A stretch of DNA of 61,075 bases from Clostridia bacterium (GCA_017613275.1 JAGAED010000009.1:1-61075); one strand, 5' to 3'. Numbered from the stretch's first letter, positions 38,720-48,488 are shown. Numbers and translations: made by a program. The notes: a model not told the origin generated them from the letters alone.

Positions 38720-40444
38720 ATGAATTATTTAGAAGAATACAAAAAATGGTGTGAAAGCGACGAATTTGACGAAGCTACAAAACAAGAATTATTAGCAATA
38801 AAAGACGATGAAGCAGAAATTGAAGACAGATTCTATAAAGAATTAGAATTTGGAACAGCTGGGCTTCGTGGAGTTATAGGAGCTGGAACAAACAGAATGA
38901 ATAAATATACAGTAGGTAAAGCTACACAAGGATTAGCAAATTATATTGTTGAAAAAGGAGTACAAGATAAAGGGGTTGCAATAAGCTATGATTCTAGAAA
39001 AATGTCAAAAGAATTTAGCTTACAAACAGCTTTAATATTATGTGCAAATGGAATAAAAGCATATCTATTTGAAAATTTAAGACCAGTTCCAGAATTATCA
39101 TTTGCAGTTAGAGAACTTGGATGTACAGCAGGTGTAATGATTACAGCAAGCCACAATCCACCAAAATACAATGGTTACAAAGTATATTGGGATGATGGAG
39201 CACAAATAGTTCCACCAGTTGATAAAGATATAATGGCAAAGGTACAAGGAATAGAAAGCTTTAAAGAAATAAAAGAAATTTCAGAAGAAGAAGCAAAACA
39301 AAAAGGTCTATTAACAATAATAGGAACAGAAATGGATGACAAATACTTGAATGTACTAAAAAATTCAATATTAAATCCAGAAGTTGTAAGAAAAAATGGA
39401 AAAGACTTAAAAATAGTTTATACTCCATTACATGGAACAGGAAACACTGTAGTAGAAAGACTTCTAAAAGAAATTGGATTTGAAAATGTATATATAGTTC
39501 CAGAACAAAAAGATCCAGACGGAAATTTCCCAACAGTAGATTATCCAAACCCAGAAGATACAAAAGCATTCAAACTAGCTTTAGAATTAGCTCAAAAAGT
39601 TGATGCAGATGTAGTTTTAGCAACAGATCCAGATGCAGATAGATTAGGAATATTTGCAAAAGATGTTAACACAGGTAAATATGAAACATATACTGGAAAT
39701 ATGTCTGCATTATTAATAGCTGAATACAGAATTTCTCAAATGAAAGAAAAAGGAATTCTTCCAAATGATGGAATGTTAATAAAAACAATAGTATCTTCTA
39801 ATTTAGCAGATGCAATAGCAAAAGAATATAACCTAGAATTAATTGAAGTTTTAACAGGATTCAAAAACATTGGAAAAGTAATGAAAACAGCTGAAGAAAC
39901 AGGCAAGGGAACATATGTATTTGGATTTGAAGAAAGCTATGGTTGCTTAATAGGAGACTATGCAAGAGATAAAGACGGAATTGCAGCAGTAATGGCATTA
40001 TGCGAAGCAGCAGCATATTATAGAGAACAAGGAATAACACTTTGGGATCAAATGCAAAATATCTATAAAAAATACGGATATTACAAAGAAACACAGGTGT
40101 CAATAGTAAAAGAAGGTTCACAAGGCGCAGAAGAAATCAAAAAAATGATGACCGATATGAGAAATACACCAGTTGAAAAAATTGGAGAAAGTAAAGTTCT
40201 AACATTTAAAGATATTGATAGAGATATTATGAAAAATATGGTAACAGGAGAAGAAACTTCAACAGGTCTACCAAAATCTAATGTTTTATATTATGAATTG
40301 GAAAATGATAACTGGTGCTGTGTTAGACCTTCTGGAACAGAACCAAAAATCAAATTCTATATGGGCGTAAAGGGAACATCAAATGAAGATGCAGACCAAA
40401 AGTTAGAAGAACTAAAAAATGCAATGATTGCATTAAATAAATAA
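38720..40444 (+). CDS. Phosphoglucomutase/phosphomannomutase (PgcA-like)
   Basis: The 574-residue alpha-D-phosphohexomutase has four domains. The substrate loop is GTAGLRGVIGAGTNRMN (about 47-63), the phosphoserine is in VMITASHNPPKYNGYK (about 138-153), the Mg-binding loop is ATDPDADRLG (about 302-311), FGFEESYGCLIGD (about 401) contacts the sugar, and CVRPSGTEPKIKFY (about 534) binds phosphate. It interconverts hexose 1- and 6-phosphates. AGGAGG precedes the ATG. Its stop codon overlaps the ribosome binding site region of the AIM24 gene, so they are probably co-transcribed. Confidence 0.94.
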   Translation: MNYLEEYKKWCESDEFDEATKQELLAIKDDEAEIEDRFYKELEFGTAGLRGVIGAGTNRMNKYTVGKATQGLANYIVEKGVQDKGVAISYDSRKMSKEFSLQTALILCANGIKAYLFENLRPVPELSFAVRELGCTAGVMITASHNPPKYNGYKVYWDDGAQIVPPVDKDIMAKVQGIESFKEIKEISEEEAKQKGLLTIIGTEMDDKYLNVLKNSILNPEVVRKNGKDLKIVYTPLHGTGNTVVERLLKEIGFENVYIVPEQKDPDGNFPTVDYPNPEDTKAFKLALELAQKVDADVVLATDPDADRLGIFAKDVNTGKYETYTGNMSALLIAEYRISQMKEKGILPNDGMLIKTIVSSNLADAIAKEYNLELIEVLTGFKNIGKVMKTAEETGKGTYVFGFEESYGCLIGDYARDKDGIAAVMALCEAAAYYREQGITLWDQMQNIYKKYGYYKETQVSIVKEGSQGAEEIKKMMTDMRNTPVEKIGESKVLTFKDIDRDIMKNMVTGEETSTGLPKSNVLYYELENDNWCCVRPSGTEPKIKFYMGVKGTSNEDADQKLEELKNAMIALNK

Positions 40445-40455
40445 TGGAGGTAAAA

Positions 40456-41310
40456 ATGGAAATTAGAAATTTTACAAACGAAGATAGAAAAATTGTAAAA
40501 CAAATGGGAAACTTTAGTATTTTAGAATATGTAAAGGATTTGAGTGTTAGCCCTTATAACGCGACAGCACAATACTTCATGTCACAAATGAATGTAAGAC
40601 GTCGTCAAGTTGTTGCAAAATTAAATGGAAATTCAATAACATTGCAAGCAGGCGCTTTGCAATGGATGACTGGAAATATTAAAGTTGAAACAAATGTTAA
40701 AGGTGCTGGAGACTTTATTGGAAAAATGTTTAAAGGTGCTGTTACAGGAGAATCTGCAGTAAAACCTGTATACACAGGAAATGGAATTGTAGTTTTAGAA
40801 CCAACATATAAATACTTAATTCTATGTGATGTAGGTTCTTGGGGAAATTCTGGTGTAACAATAGAAGATGGAATGTTCCTAGCTTGTGATAATAATGTGG
40901 ATATAGGAATAACACACAGAAAAAATATATCATCAGCAGTTTTAGGAAATGAAGGAATATGGAATGTTAATCTAAAAGGAAATGGTATTGCGGTATTAGA
41001 AAGCAATGTTCCAGAAGAAGAATTAATAGAAATAGAATTAAATAATGAAGAATTAAAAATTGATGGAAGACAGGCAGTTTGCTGGACAACATCATTAGAC
41101 TTTACAGTAGAAAGAACAACAAAAACTCTTATTGGTTCAGCTGCTTCAGGAGAAGGTTTACTAAATGTATACAGAGGAACTGGAAAAGTATTAATGAGTC
41201 CAGTTGCACCAACAAATTCTTTATTCTCATCTACAAATTCAGTATCTGCAAAAGCAGCAGATCCTAAAAGTAATACATTAGGTGGAATAATAGGTGGAAT
41301 TTTAAACTAA
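40456..41310 (+). CDS. AIM24 family protein
   Basis: The 284-residue beta-rich protein matches the AIM24/TRAP-like fold: LQAGALQWMTGNIKVETNVK (about 62-81), FIGKMFKGAVTGESAVKP (about 86-103), and LEPTYKYLILCD. The C-terminus is Ser/Asn-rich and ends GGIIGGILN. The family is widespread in bacteria but its molecular role is not settled. The ATG at 40456 is 7 nt after GGAGG; the ATG at 40444 lies before that ribosome binding site and overlaps the mutase stop. It is likely co-expressed with the mutase. Confidence 0.85.
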   Translation: MEIRNFTNEDRKIVKQMGNFSILEYVKDLSVSPYNATAQYFMSQMNVRRRQVVAKLNGNSITLQAGALQWMTGNIKVETNVKGAGDFIGKMFKGAVTGESAVKPVYTGNGIVVLEPTYKYLILCDVGSWGNSGVTIEDGMFLACDNNVDIGITHRKNISSAVLGNEGIWNVNLKGNGIAVLESNVPEEELIEIELNNEELKIDGRQAVCWTTSLDFTVERTTKTLIGSAASGEGLLNVYRGTGKVLMSPVAPTNSLFSSTNSVSAKAADPKSNTLGGIIGGILN

Positions 41311-41316
41311 TTTTTC

Positions 41317-41345
41317 TTGCATTTTATAAAATTTCGGTATATAAT
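41317..41345 (+). promoter_or_regulatory. Promoter of the 49-aa gene and tRNA-Arg(CCT)
   Basis: TTGCAT (41317-41322), 17-bp spacer, TATAAT (41340-41345). Confidence 0.65.
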
Positions 41346-41399
41346 AACAAAGATGAGTAAAAATGCTCACAATAAAAAAGAATGGAGGCTTAAATAAAA

Positions 41400-41549
41400 T
41401 TGAAACTTTTTCAAAATTTATTTAAAAGTAAAGCAAACAAAGAAGCAATGGAACAAGATGACCCTGAACCGAGGCTGAGTATTGCAGAAATTGAAAAAAT
41501 AGTTGAACAAAATGTTAATGAAAAAATAGATAGACTATGGAATAACTAA
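41400..41549 (+). CDS. Small acidic protein (49 aa), unknown
   Basis: It starts with TTG at 41400, 11 nt after TGGAGG, and has a good promoter. The product MKLFQNLFKSKANKEAMEQD... has an amphipathic N-terminus (KLFQNLFKSK, possible membrane contact) and an acidic helix with IAEIEKIVEQNVNEKIDRLW. No family is recognised. It lies just upstream of a tRNA, separated by a strong hairpin, so both may share a transcript. It is too short for certainty, but ribosome binding site, promoter and composition support translation. Confidence 0.5.
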   Translation: MKLFQNLFKSKANKEAMEQDDPEPRLSIAEIEKIVEQNVNEKIDRLWNN

Positions 41550-41554
41550 AAAAA

Positions 41555-41591
41555 GTTAAATAGGAAAGTTCTCAGGACTTTCCTATTTAAC
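41555..41591 (+). terminator. Strong hairpin between the 49-aa gene and tRNA-Arg
   Basis: GTTAAATAGGAAAGT (41555-41569) pairs perfectly with ACTTTCCTATTTAAC (41577-41591). There is no T run after it, so it may act as an RNA-processing signal releasing the tRNA rather than as a terminator. Confidence 0.5.
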
Positions 41592-41599
41592 CTATATAT

Positions 41600-41675
<76 letters not shown>

Positions 41676-41682
41676 TAAACAT

Positions 41683-41718
41683 ACCGCATAAATGCTAAAA
41701 GCAATTATGCGGTTTTTT
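41683..41718 (+). terminator. Terminator after tRNA-Arg(CCT)
   Basis: ACCGCATAA (41683-41691) and TTATGCGGT (41705-41713), then TTTTTG. Confidence 0.85.
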
Positions 41719-41769
41719 GTTATAAAAACAAAGCATAAAGCATAAGTTTAAGCAAAGAGGTGTTATTTA

Positions 41770-42513
41770 ATGGAGATAGTAAAAACAACATTGCTTGGCT
41801 TATTTTTTGGTACTTTTGGAACTACAATAGGTGGAATAATTGGAGTTGGATTAAATAAAAATTCAAATAAATTTTTAAGTTTTATTTTATCATTTGCATC
41901 ACGGATTAATGATGGCTGTTGTTTGTTTTGATTTAATTCCAGAAGCATTAGAAATTAGCCAAATTTCTTATGTAATAATGGGAGTGTTAGTTGGAATTAT
42001 AATTATGATTTATTGCGATTTACTTGTTCAAAAAAGGTTTAATGTAAATGGAATAAATAAAAAAGGGCAAAATAGTCTTTTAAAAACTGGAATAATAGTT
42101 AGTATAGGTCTTGCAATACATAATATACCAGAGGGATTAGCAATTGGTTCTGGGTTTGATGCATCAATAAAACTTGGTTTTGGTTTAGCAATAGCTATAT
42201 GTTTACATGATATTCCAGAACGGTATAAGCATGTCTGTTCCAATGAAAAATGGTGGGATGAAAGTATGGAAAATTTTAATTTATGTTATTTTGTCGGGGA
42301 TAGCAACAGGAGTTGGAGCATTTATTGGAGCAATAGTTGGTTCGATATCTCAAAAAGTAATATCTATATGTCTAAGTTTTGCAGCTGGTGCAATGCTCTA
42401 CATAGTATCACGGAGAATTATTGCCTGAGGCAAATAAACTATATAGCGGAAGAATGAGTGCAGTGGGAAATATGTTGGGATTTTTATTAGGAATTTTGGC
42501 AACTACAATATAA
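41770..42513 (+). pseudogene. ZIP-family metal transporter broken by three +1 frameshifts
   Basis: Read across frames, this is a roughly 246-residue ZIP (zinc/iron-type) transporter. It contains GTFGTTIGGIIGVGL, the pore motif HNIPEGLAIGSG, a second HDIPE, and GAMLYIV before the C-terminal helix. The frame is lost at 41902, 42221 and 42411. At each point one extra C stands directly before the GG of a Gly codon (TCA-c-GGA, GAA-c-GGT, TCA-c-GGA); deleting the three C restores one continuous ORF from ATG 41770 to TAA 42511-42513. Otherwise the gene is undamaged: ribosome binding site AGAGGTG, no internal stops in the repaired frame. It is either a very recent pseudogene or three copies of the same sequencing error. 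Confidence 0.85.
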
Positions 42514-42555
42514 AATTTTGTGCGAATATGTGTTTATAAAAAGTTTTAAAATCTA

Positions 42556-42584
42556 TTGACATTATGGATAAAAAAATATATAAT
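42556..42584 (+). promoter_or_regulatory. Promoter of pcrA
   Basis: TTGACA (42556-42561), 17-bp spacer, TATAAT (42579-42584): full consensus. Confidence 0.8.
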
Positions 42585-42643
42585 TTCCAAAGACTTTAGG
42601 CATTAGATTAATAATAAAAATAATAAGAGAAATGGAGAAAAAA

Positions 42644-44962
42644 ATGCAAGATATATTAAAAGGATTAAACGATAAACAATATGAAGCAGTTATAAACACA
42701 GATGGTCCATGTTTAGTAATTGCAGGAGCAGGAAGTGGAAAAACAAAGGTATTAACACATAAAATAGCATATATATTACAAGAAAAAAATGTTAAGCCGT
42801 GGGAAATATTGGCGATAACATTTACTAATAAAGCGGCAAATGAGATGAAAGAAAGAATTGCAAACCTAATTGGAGATGTTTCTAATGATATGTGGGTTGG
42901 AACATTCCACTCTATTTGCGTAAAAATCTTAAGAAGATTTATTGACAGAATCGGTTTTGATTCAACATTCTTAATATTTGATACATCAGATCAAAAAACG
43001 CTTATAAAAAATTGTCTTAAAGATTTACAAATGGATGATAAATTATTTTCAGAAAGAAGTGTACAGTCTGAAATAAGCAATGCAAAAAATGAAATGCTAG
43101 AACCTGCTGACTATTTAGCTAGAGCTCATGGGGACTTCAGAAAAGAAAAAATTGGTAATGTATATGAATTATATCAAAAAAGACTAAAGGAAAATAATGC
43201 AATAGACTTTGATGATATAATAAATTATACAATAAAAATATTAATGGAAAATCCAGATGTTTTAGAATATTACGCAAATAAGTTTAAATATGTTTTAGTA
43301 GACGAATATCAAGATACAAACAAAGCACAATTTACTTTAATAACATTATTTGCATCTGTTAATGGAAACATTACAGTTGTAGGGGATAATGACCAAGGAA
43401 TTTATAGCTTTAGAGGGGCAGACATTACAAATATTCTAAATTTTGAAAAAGATTTTCCTGGTACAAAAATAATTAAACTAGAGCAGAATTACAGATGTAC
43501 TGGAAACATTTTAAAGGTTGCAAATGCAGTAATAAAAAATAATGAAGTAAAATATGAGAAAAAACTTTGGACAGAAAACGAAATAGGAAATCTTCCAAGA
43601 GTATATAATGCAGACAACGAATATGACGAAGGAAGCTACATAGTTGAACAAATTGAACATTTGAGAAGAGAAGAATATTATAAATATTCAGACTTTGCGG
43701 TTCTTTATAGAATGAACTCACAATCTCGTGCAATAGAGGATATATTAAGAAGAGAAGGAATTCCATACAAAATCATAGGTGGTTTGAAATTCTATGAAAG
43801 AAAAGAAATAAAAGATACAATTGCATATTTAAGACTTATTTATAATACATCAGATAATTTAAGCTTAAAAAGAATAATAAACGAGCCTAAAAGAGGAATT
43901 GGTAAAACAAGTATAGATGGAATAGAAGAAATTGCTAACGCTAAGGGAATATCAATGTATAACGTTATTAAAGAGGCAGCAGATTATGGCTTAAATAGAG
44001 TGTACTTAAAATCAAGAGAATTTGTAAATGCAATAGAAGAATTAAGAGCAAAGGCGCAAGATGAAGACTGTAAAATTTCAAATTTAATAAAATTAACTTT
44101 AAAGAAAACGGGCTATATTAGTGCGTTAGAAGAAGAAAAGACAACAGAAGCAGAAACAAGATTAGAAAACTTGGACGAATTTTTAACAGTAGCAATGGAA
44201 TTTGAAGAACAATTTGCCGAAAACTCTTTAGCAGAATTCCTAGAGGGAATAACACTTTCAAGCGATTTAGATAATATGGAAGAAACAGAAGAAAGCGTAA
44301 CACTTATGACACTACATAGTGCAAAGGGACTAGAATTCCCAGTTGTATTCTTAGTTGGAATGGAAGAAGGAATATTCCCAGGACACCAATCAATAGGAGA
44401 ACCTAAGGAACTTGAAGAAGAAAGAAGACTTTGCTATGTTGGAATTACAAGAGCAAAGGAAAATCTATTCTTAACGTGTAGTAAAAAAAGAACAATTTTT
44501 GGTTCTACAAGCTGTAATCCAGTATCTAGATTTTTAAAAGAAATACCACAAGACCTTCTAGATGGATATGAAGATGCATTTACAAATAGTGTTTCTAGTG
44601 GATTTGGAGATAGCCAATATAAATGGACTTATGGTGGAAATCCTATGGGTGGAGCTGTTAAAACATATAGTTTGGGAGAAAAAGAACCAGCTTATGCAGC
44701 AGCAAGTAATAGTACAAAAAACAACGGATTCCAATTCAGAACTGCGGAAAGCTTTTTAAATAAATTAACAGCAAAGAAAAATACAAATGTTGATTTATCA
44801 CAATATAAAGAGGGACAACGTGTATATCATAAGAAATTTGGCGAAGGTACAATTAATGTAATTGAACCTGAAGGCGAAGACTTAAAAGTTGATATTAACT
44901 TTGATAAAGTAGGGCATAAAAGGCTTATGGCAAAATTTGCTGGACTAGAAATAATAAATTGA
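42644..44962 (+). CDS. pcrA: UvrD/PcrA-type DNA helicase
   Basis: The 772-residue SF1 3'-5' helicase acts in repair and removal of RecA or stalled polymerase. It shows the Q-motif LNDKQYEAV, Walker A AGAGSGKTKVL (about 29-39), WVGTFHSICVKILRRF, DEYQDTN (about 222), GDNDQGIYSFRGAD, TLMTLHSAKGLEFPVVFLVG (about 556) and RLCYVGITRAKENL. A C-terminal RNAP/Tudor-like end, GQRVYHKKFGEGTINVIEPE, completes the PcrA plan. The ATG at 42644 is preferred because GGAG lies 6 nt upstream; the ATG at 42632 would include that ribosome binding site. It has its own promoter and ends at the first palindromic repeat. Confidence 0.94.
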   Translation: MQDILKGLNDKQYEAVINTDGPCLVIAGAGSGKTKVLTHKIAYILQEKNVKPWEILAITFTNKAANEMKERIANLIGDVSNDMWVGTFHSICVKILRRFIDRIGFDSTFLIFDTSDQKTLIKNCLKDLQMDDKLFSERSVQSEISNAKNEMLEPADYLARAHGDFRKEKIGNVYELYQKRLKENNAIDFDDIINYTIKILMENPDVLEYYANKFKYVLVDEYQDTNKAQFTLITLFASVNGNITVVGDNDQGIYSFRGADITNILNFEKDFPGTKIIKLEQNYRCTGNILKVANAVIKNNEVKYEKKLWTENEIGNLPRVYNADNEYDEGSYIVEQIEHLRREEYYKYSDFAVLYRMNSQSRAIEDILRREGIPYKIIGGLKFYERKEIKDTIAYLRLIYNTSDNLSLKRIINEPKRGIGKTSIDGIEEIANAKGISMYNVIKEAADYGLNRVYLKSREFVNAIEELRAKAQDEDCKISNLIKLTLKKTGYISALEEEKTTEAETRLENLDEFLTVAMEFEEQFAENSLAEFLEGITLSSDLDNMEETEESVTLMTLHSAKGLEFPVVFLVGMEEGIFPGHQSIGEPKELEEERRLCYVGITRAKENLFLTCSKKRTIFGSTSCNPVSRFLKEIPQDLLDGYEDAFTNSVSSGFGDSQYKWTYGGNPMGGAVKTYSLGEKEPAYAAASNSTKNNGFQFRTAESFLNKLTAKKNTNVDLSQYKEGQRVYHKKFGEGTINVIEPEGEDLKVDINFDKVGHKRLMAKFAGLEIIN

Positions 44963-44972
44963 AATAATATAG

Positions 44973-45082
44973 ACTAAATATATATTCTTCCCGGGTCTCC
45001 CCATTCGCATGGTTCTAAGAGATAAATCTCTAAGAACCATGGAACGGTCCCCACTTGACCACTCACAGAATATATATTTAGT
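44973..45082. repeat. 110-bp palindromic repeat, copy 1
   Basis: The outer arms ACTAAATATATATTCT (44973-44988) and AGAATATATATTTAGT (45067-45082) are perfectly complementary. An inner stem, GGTTCTAAGAGAT with ATCTCTAAGAACC, has one mismatch. GC-rich linkers containing GGGTCTCCCC and GGTCCCC separate inner and outer stems. A T-rich run follows. Copy 2 at 45677-45786 differs at only about four positions. It lies between the convergent ends of pcrA and the exporter gene and may act as a terminator. Confidence 0.9.
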
Positions 45083-45644
45083 CTTTTTTAGTTTTTTTCT
45101 TTATTATTATAGATATTAAAACAATTAATATTATTCCTGCAATTATTGCAAGTAAGCCTGCTAAGCCAAGTGCGGCAACTATTTTACTACCTACTGACAT
45201 GATTATTCCAGCAAGAATTACTCCAAGCATTACAGCAATTATACTTGTTTTAAATCCAAGTTTTAAGAAACTTGCTGCAAGTGTTCCAGTCCATGCACCT
45301 GTTCCTGGAATTGGAATTCCAACAAATAATAGTAGTGCAAAAAATGTTCCTGTTTCTCCAGCTTTTTCTTTAAGTTTTGCTCCACCTTTTTCACCTTTTT
45401 CTAAACACCATGTGAAAAATTTTCCTGTTAGTTTTTTGTCTTTTCCCCATTCTAATACTTTTCTTGCAAATAGGTATATGAATGGAACTGGTAGCATGTT
45501 GGCTATTATTGCTACTGGGTAGTATATAAATATGTCTAGCCCCAAGCTTTCGGCTACTGGTATTGCTCCTCTTAATTCTACTATTGGCACCATACTGATT
45601 AGTGCTATTATTACATATTTCATAAATAGTGGTAATGTATTCAT
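45078..45644 (-). CDS. Small multidrug export family membrane protein
   Basis: The 188-residue protein has four to five membrane helices. It carries ISMVPIVELRGAIPVAESLG (about 16-35) and FVGIPIPGTGAWTGTLAASF (about 107-126), the two re-entrant-like signatures of the small multidrug export family (PF06695). A basic cytosolic loop (about 60-95) and a Lys-rich C-terminus follow. Transport activity is not proven for most members. AAGGAG precedes the ATG. The gene is bracketed by two copies of a palindromic 110-bp repeat, and its stop lies 4 nt inside copy 1. Confidence 0.85.
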   Translation of the reverse strand: MNTLPLFMKYVIIALISMVPIVELRGAIPVAESLGLDIFIYYPVAIIANMLPVPFIYLFARKVLEWGKDKKLTGKFFTWCLEKGEKGGAKLKEKAGETGTFFALLLFVGIPIPGTGAWTGTLAASFLKLGFKTSIIAVMLGVILAGIIMSVGSKIVAALGLAGLLAIIAGIILIVLISIIIKKKTKKD

Positions 45645-45676
45645 TTTTATTTTCTCCTTTAAATTAATATCTTATA

Positions 45677-45786
45677 ACTAAATATATATTCTTACCGGGT
45701 CTCCCCATTCACATGGTTCTAAGAGATGAATCTCTAAGAACCACGGAACGGTCCCCACTTGACCACTCACAGAATATATATTTAGT
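45677..45786. repeat. 110-bp palindromic repeat, copy 2
   Basis: Same orientation and architecture as copy 1, with outer arms at 45677-45692 and 45771-45786. It differs by C/A, G/A, A/G and T/C changes; the changes in the inner loop and stem leave the fold intact. It lies just after the P-type ATPase stop and upstream of the exporter gene. Confidence 0.9.
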
Positions 45787-45804
45787 TTCTTATATTTTTA
45801 TAAT

Positions 45805-48249
45805 CTAAATCTTAAATATTTTTCTAAATATAAATTTTAATACAATGAAGTCAACAGTTGTAAGAACTGCAATGCTTCCGATGTATTTCAAAATTGGTAC
45901 TAGCTCAACTATGTTAAACCACCAATTCAAAAATGTTAAGCCTACTATAAATAATCCAACCATTATAAGTGCTAATACAAATCTATATGGTGAAACTAGT
46001 AACTTTGATTTTTCGCTTTTTCTTGATTTTGAAAGTGTAAATAATAGTGAAAATCCAGATATACCAGTAGCTATAACGCATAGAGTAGAATATGCACTTT
46101 GTGGAATATGTCCCAGTTTTAAAGCAAATGCTATTACTAATATACTAATTATTGTAGTTATGGCTGTTGGTATTGCTTTGGATATTACATTTTTTAAAAA
46201 GTTACCACGTATTCTATCATTGTTAGGCTCTAAGGCAAGCATAAATGATGGAATTCCAATTGTTACAACACTTATTAAACTTAAATGTATAGGCTCAAAT
46301 GGATATCCTTGGCTTAAGAATAAGAATAATAGTGCTAATGTGCTTGAATATATTGTTTTAACAAGGAATAATGATGCAGACCTTTCAATGTTATTTATTG
46401 TTCTTCTTCCTTCACCAACAACTTTAGGCATTGAGGCAAAGTTTGAGTCTAATAAAATAAGTTGAGATACATTCTTTGTGGCATCACTTCCGTTTGCCAT
46501 TGCTATACTACAATCAGCAGTTTTTAATGCTAGAACATCATTAACCCCATCACCAGTCATAGCAACAGTTTTACCATGTTTTTGTAATGCTGTTACTAAA
46601 TCTTTTTTCTGTGTTGGGCTAACTCTACCAAAAATTGTATAATTTAGAGCAGCTTTTTCTATTTCTTCTTCAGTATTTAATGTTGACATGTCTATGTATT
46701 TGTCGGCGTTTTCTACACCAACTTGTTTTGCAATTTTAGAAACTGTGATAGGATTATCTCCTGAAATTATCTTAATATCTACATCTTGTTTTCTAAAGTA
46801 TTCTAAAGTTTTAGAAGCTTCTTTTCTAATTACATCAGATATAAGCACGAATCCAAGAGAAACTATTTCTGCTGGCAATTCTTTTTGTACTAATACTGAA
46901 TTTTCAGATTCTGTATTATTTACAAATTTATTGTTAGAATGTGCAATTACTAAAACTCTATAGTTTTCAGTATATTTCTGAATATTATTCTTATACTTCT
47001 CAAAATTTTCTTTCAATATAAATTCTGGAGCTCCAAGAATGTAAGAACCTTCATTTTTAAATGTTATTCCAGACCATTTTGTCTTAGAAGAAAAGGCAAC
47101 TTTTTCTTTTACTTCAAACTCATTGGTAATTAAGTTTGAAAATTTTGCTTTTATTGCTTGCATTGTAGGATTTTCATCTTCTGAACTTTTAGCTATATTT
47201 GCTAGAATATTTGTTATGTCTGAGTTATTAATATTTGACTCATTTTCAAAAAAGTCAGCTTCTTCTAAAATACCATTTTTAACACCAATTAAACCACTTA
47301 CTTCCATTCGTCCTTCAGTTAAAGTACCAGTTTTATCTAGGCAAAGTGTATCAACCCTTGCTAAAGTTTCAATACAATATAGTTCTTGAACTAAAACTTT
47401 AGATCTAGAAAGCCTTATAACACTAACTGCTAAAACAGTACTTGTTAAAAGAACTAATCCTTCCGGAATCATTCCAATAACTGCTGCAACGCTTTGTACA
47501 ACTGCGTCTTTTAAAGTTGCACCATCAAGGTTGATTTGGTTCCAAAATAAAAGTGCGCCAATTGGAATAATTGCGAAAGTAAGCCATTTTATAATCTTAT
47601 TTAGAGATTTCATTATTTCTGAGTTGATTTTCTTAACATATTTTGCACCACTAGAAATTTGCGCTGTATAGTTTTCTTCTCCAATATGTTCAACTTTTGC
47701 GTAGCATTTTCCACCAACAATATAGCTTCCGGATAAAAGAATTTCTCCTTCGACCTTAGTTATACTATCTGGTTCACCAGTGATAAATGATTCATTAGAT
47801 AATACATTTCCTTTTAAAATAATACAATCTGTTGGAATCTGGCTACCAGTATTAAATATTACAATATCATCTAAAACTAAATCATTAATTGGAATTTCTT
47901 GTTCTTTACCATTACGCAAAACCTTAACTTTAGATTGAGCCATAATTGCCAGTTTATCTACTATTTTTTTTGAATGAATTTCCTGAAATGTACTAATAGC
48001 AGTGTTTATAATCATAATTCCTAAAAATAACATATTTTTATATGACCCAACAGCAAAAATTGCAATACCTAAGATTAAATTTAGAAAATTGAAAAGTGTA
48101 AAAAAGTTATCAAAAATGATTTGTTTAAAGCTCTTTGTGGGAACTGAAGAATCGTAATTTACTAGATTCTGTTCAATTCTATTTCTTATTTGTTCATCTG
48201 TTAAACCTATATCTATTTCTGGATTAAAACGTTCGATTTTTTGCTCCAT
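45805..48249 (-). CDS. Cation-transporting P-type ATPase
   Basis: The 814-residue membrane pump has the phosphorylation motif CLDKTGTLTEG (about 304), VIGMIPEGLVLLTS (about 266, the ion-site PEGL of P2-type ATPases), TGEPDSI (actuator, TGE), SGDNPITVSKIAKQ, and MTGDGVNDVLALKTADC (about 562). Six to eight C-terminal membrane helices follow. There is no N-terminal metal-binding CxxC domain, which argues against Cu/Zn export; Ca, Mg or K are more likely. GAGGT precedes the ATG. It is transcribed away from the giant surface gene, and the palindromic repeat at its end may be its terminator. Confidence 0.9.
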   Translation of the reverse strand: MEQKIERFNPEIDIGLTDEQIRNRIEQNLVNYDSSVPTKSFKQIIFDNFFTLFNFLNLILGIAIFAVGSYKNMLFLGIMIINTAISTFQEIHSKKIVDKLAIMAQSKVKVLRNGKEQEIPINDLVLDDIVIFNTGSQIPTDCIILKGNVLSNESFITGEPDSITKVEGEILLSGSYIVGGKCYAKVEHIGEENYTAQISSGAKYVKKINSEIMKSLNKIIKWLTFAIIPIGALLFWNQINLDGATLKDAVVQSVAAVIGMIPEGLVLLTSTVLAVSVIRLSRSKVLVQELYCIETLARVDTLCLDKTGTLTEGRMEVSGLIGVKNGILEEADFFENESNINNSDITNILANIAKSSEDENPTMQAIKAKFSNLITNEFEVKEKVAFSSKTKWSGITFKNEGSYILGAPEFILKENFEKYKNNIQKYTENYRVLVIAHSNNKFVNNTESENSVLVQKELPAEIVSLGFVLISDVIRKEASKTLEYFRKQDVDIKIISGDNPITVSKIAKQVGVENADKYIDMSTLNTEEEIEKAALNYTIFGRVSPTQKKDLVTALQKHGKTVAMTGDGVNDVLALKTADCSIAMANGSDATKNVSQLILLDSNFASMPKVVGEGRRTINNIERSASLFLVKTIYSSTLALLFLFLSQGYPFEPIHLSLISVVTIGIPSFMLALEPNNDRIRGNFLKNVISKAIPTAITTIISILVIAFALKLGHIPQSAYSTLCVIATGISGFSLLFTLSKSRKSEKSKLLVSPYRFVLALIMVGLFIVGLTFLNWWFNIVELVPILKYIGSIAVLTTVDFIVLKFIFRKIFKI

Positions 48250-48488
48250 TTTTTTACCTCATAATAAATATTTTAATACTATCTAATCTTAGCATAAAAA
48301 AATCAAATTATCAATTCTTTACAAAAAAATTACACAAAAAAATACTAGGGAAATAAGTGCTTTAGAAAAATGATAAGAAAAAAATCCACTTTTTGAAACA
48401 TAAGTAACAAAAAAGACAAAAAATTATAAAAAAATAGTGTTCCTCTGCGGGTATTTGCAATGTATAGGAATGATATGTTACAGCTATA

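Noticed and set aside
41770..42513. Programmed ribosomal frameshifting in the ZIP gene
   Set aside because: Three separate shifts with no slippery heptamer or downstream pseudoknot; error or mutation explains the extra C bases better.
45845..46465. 206-codon plus-strand frame opposite the P-type ATPase
   Set aside because: Antisense to a conserved transporter; no ribosome binding site and no recognisable motifs.
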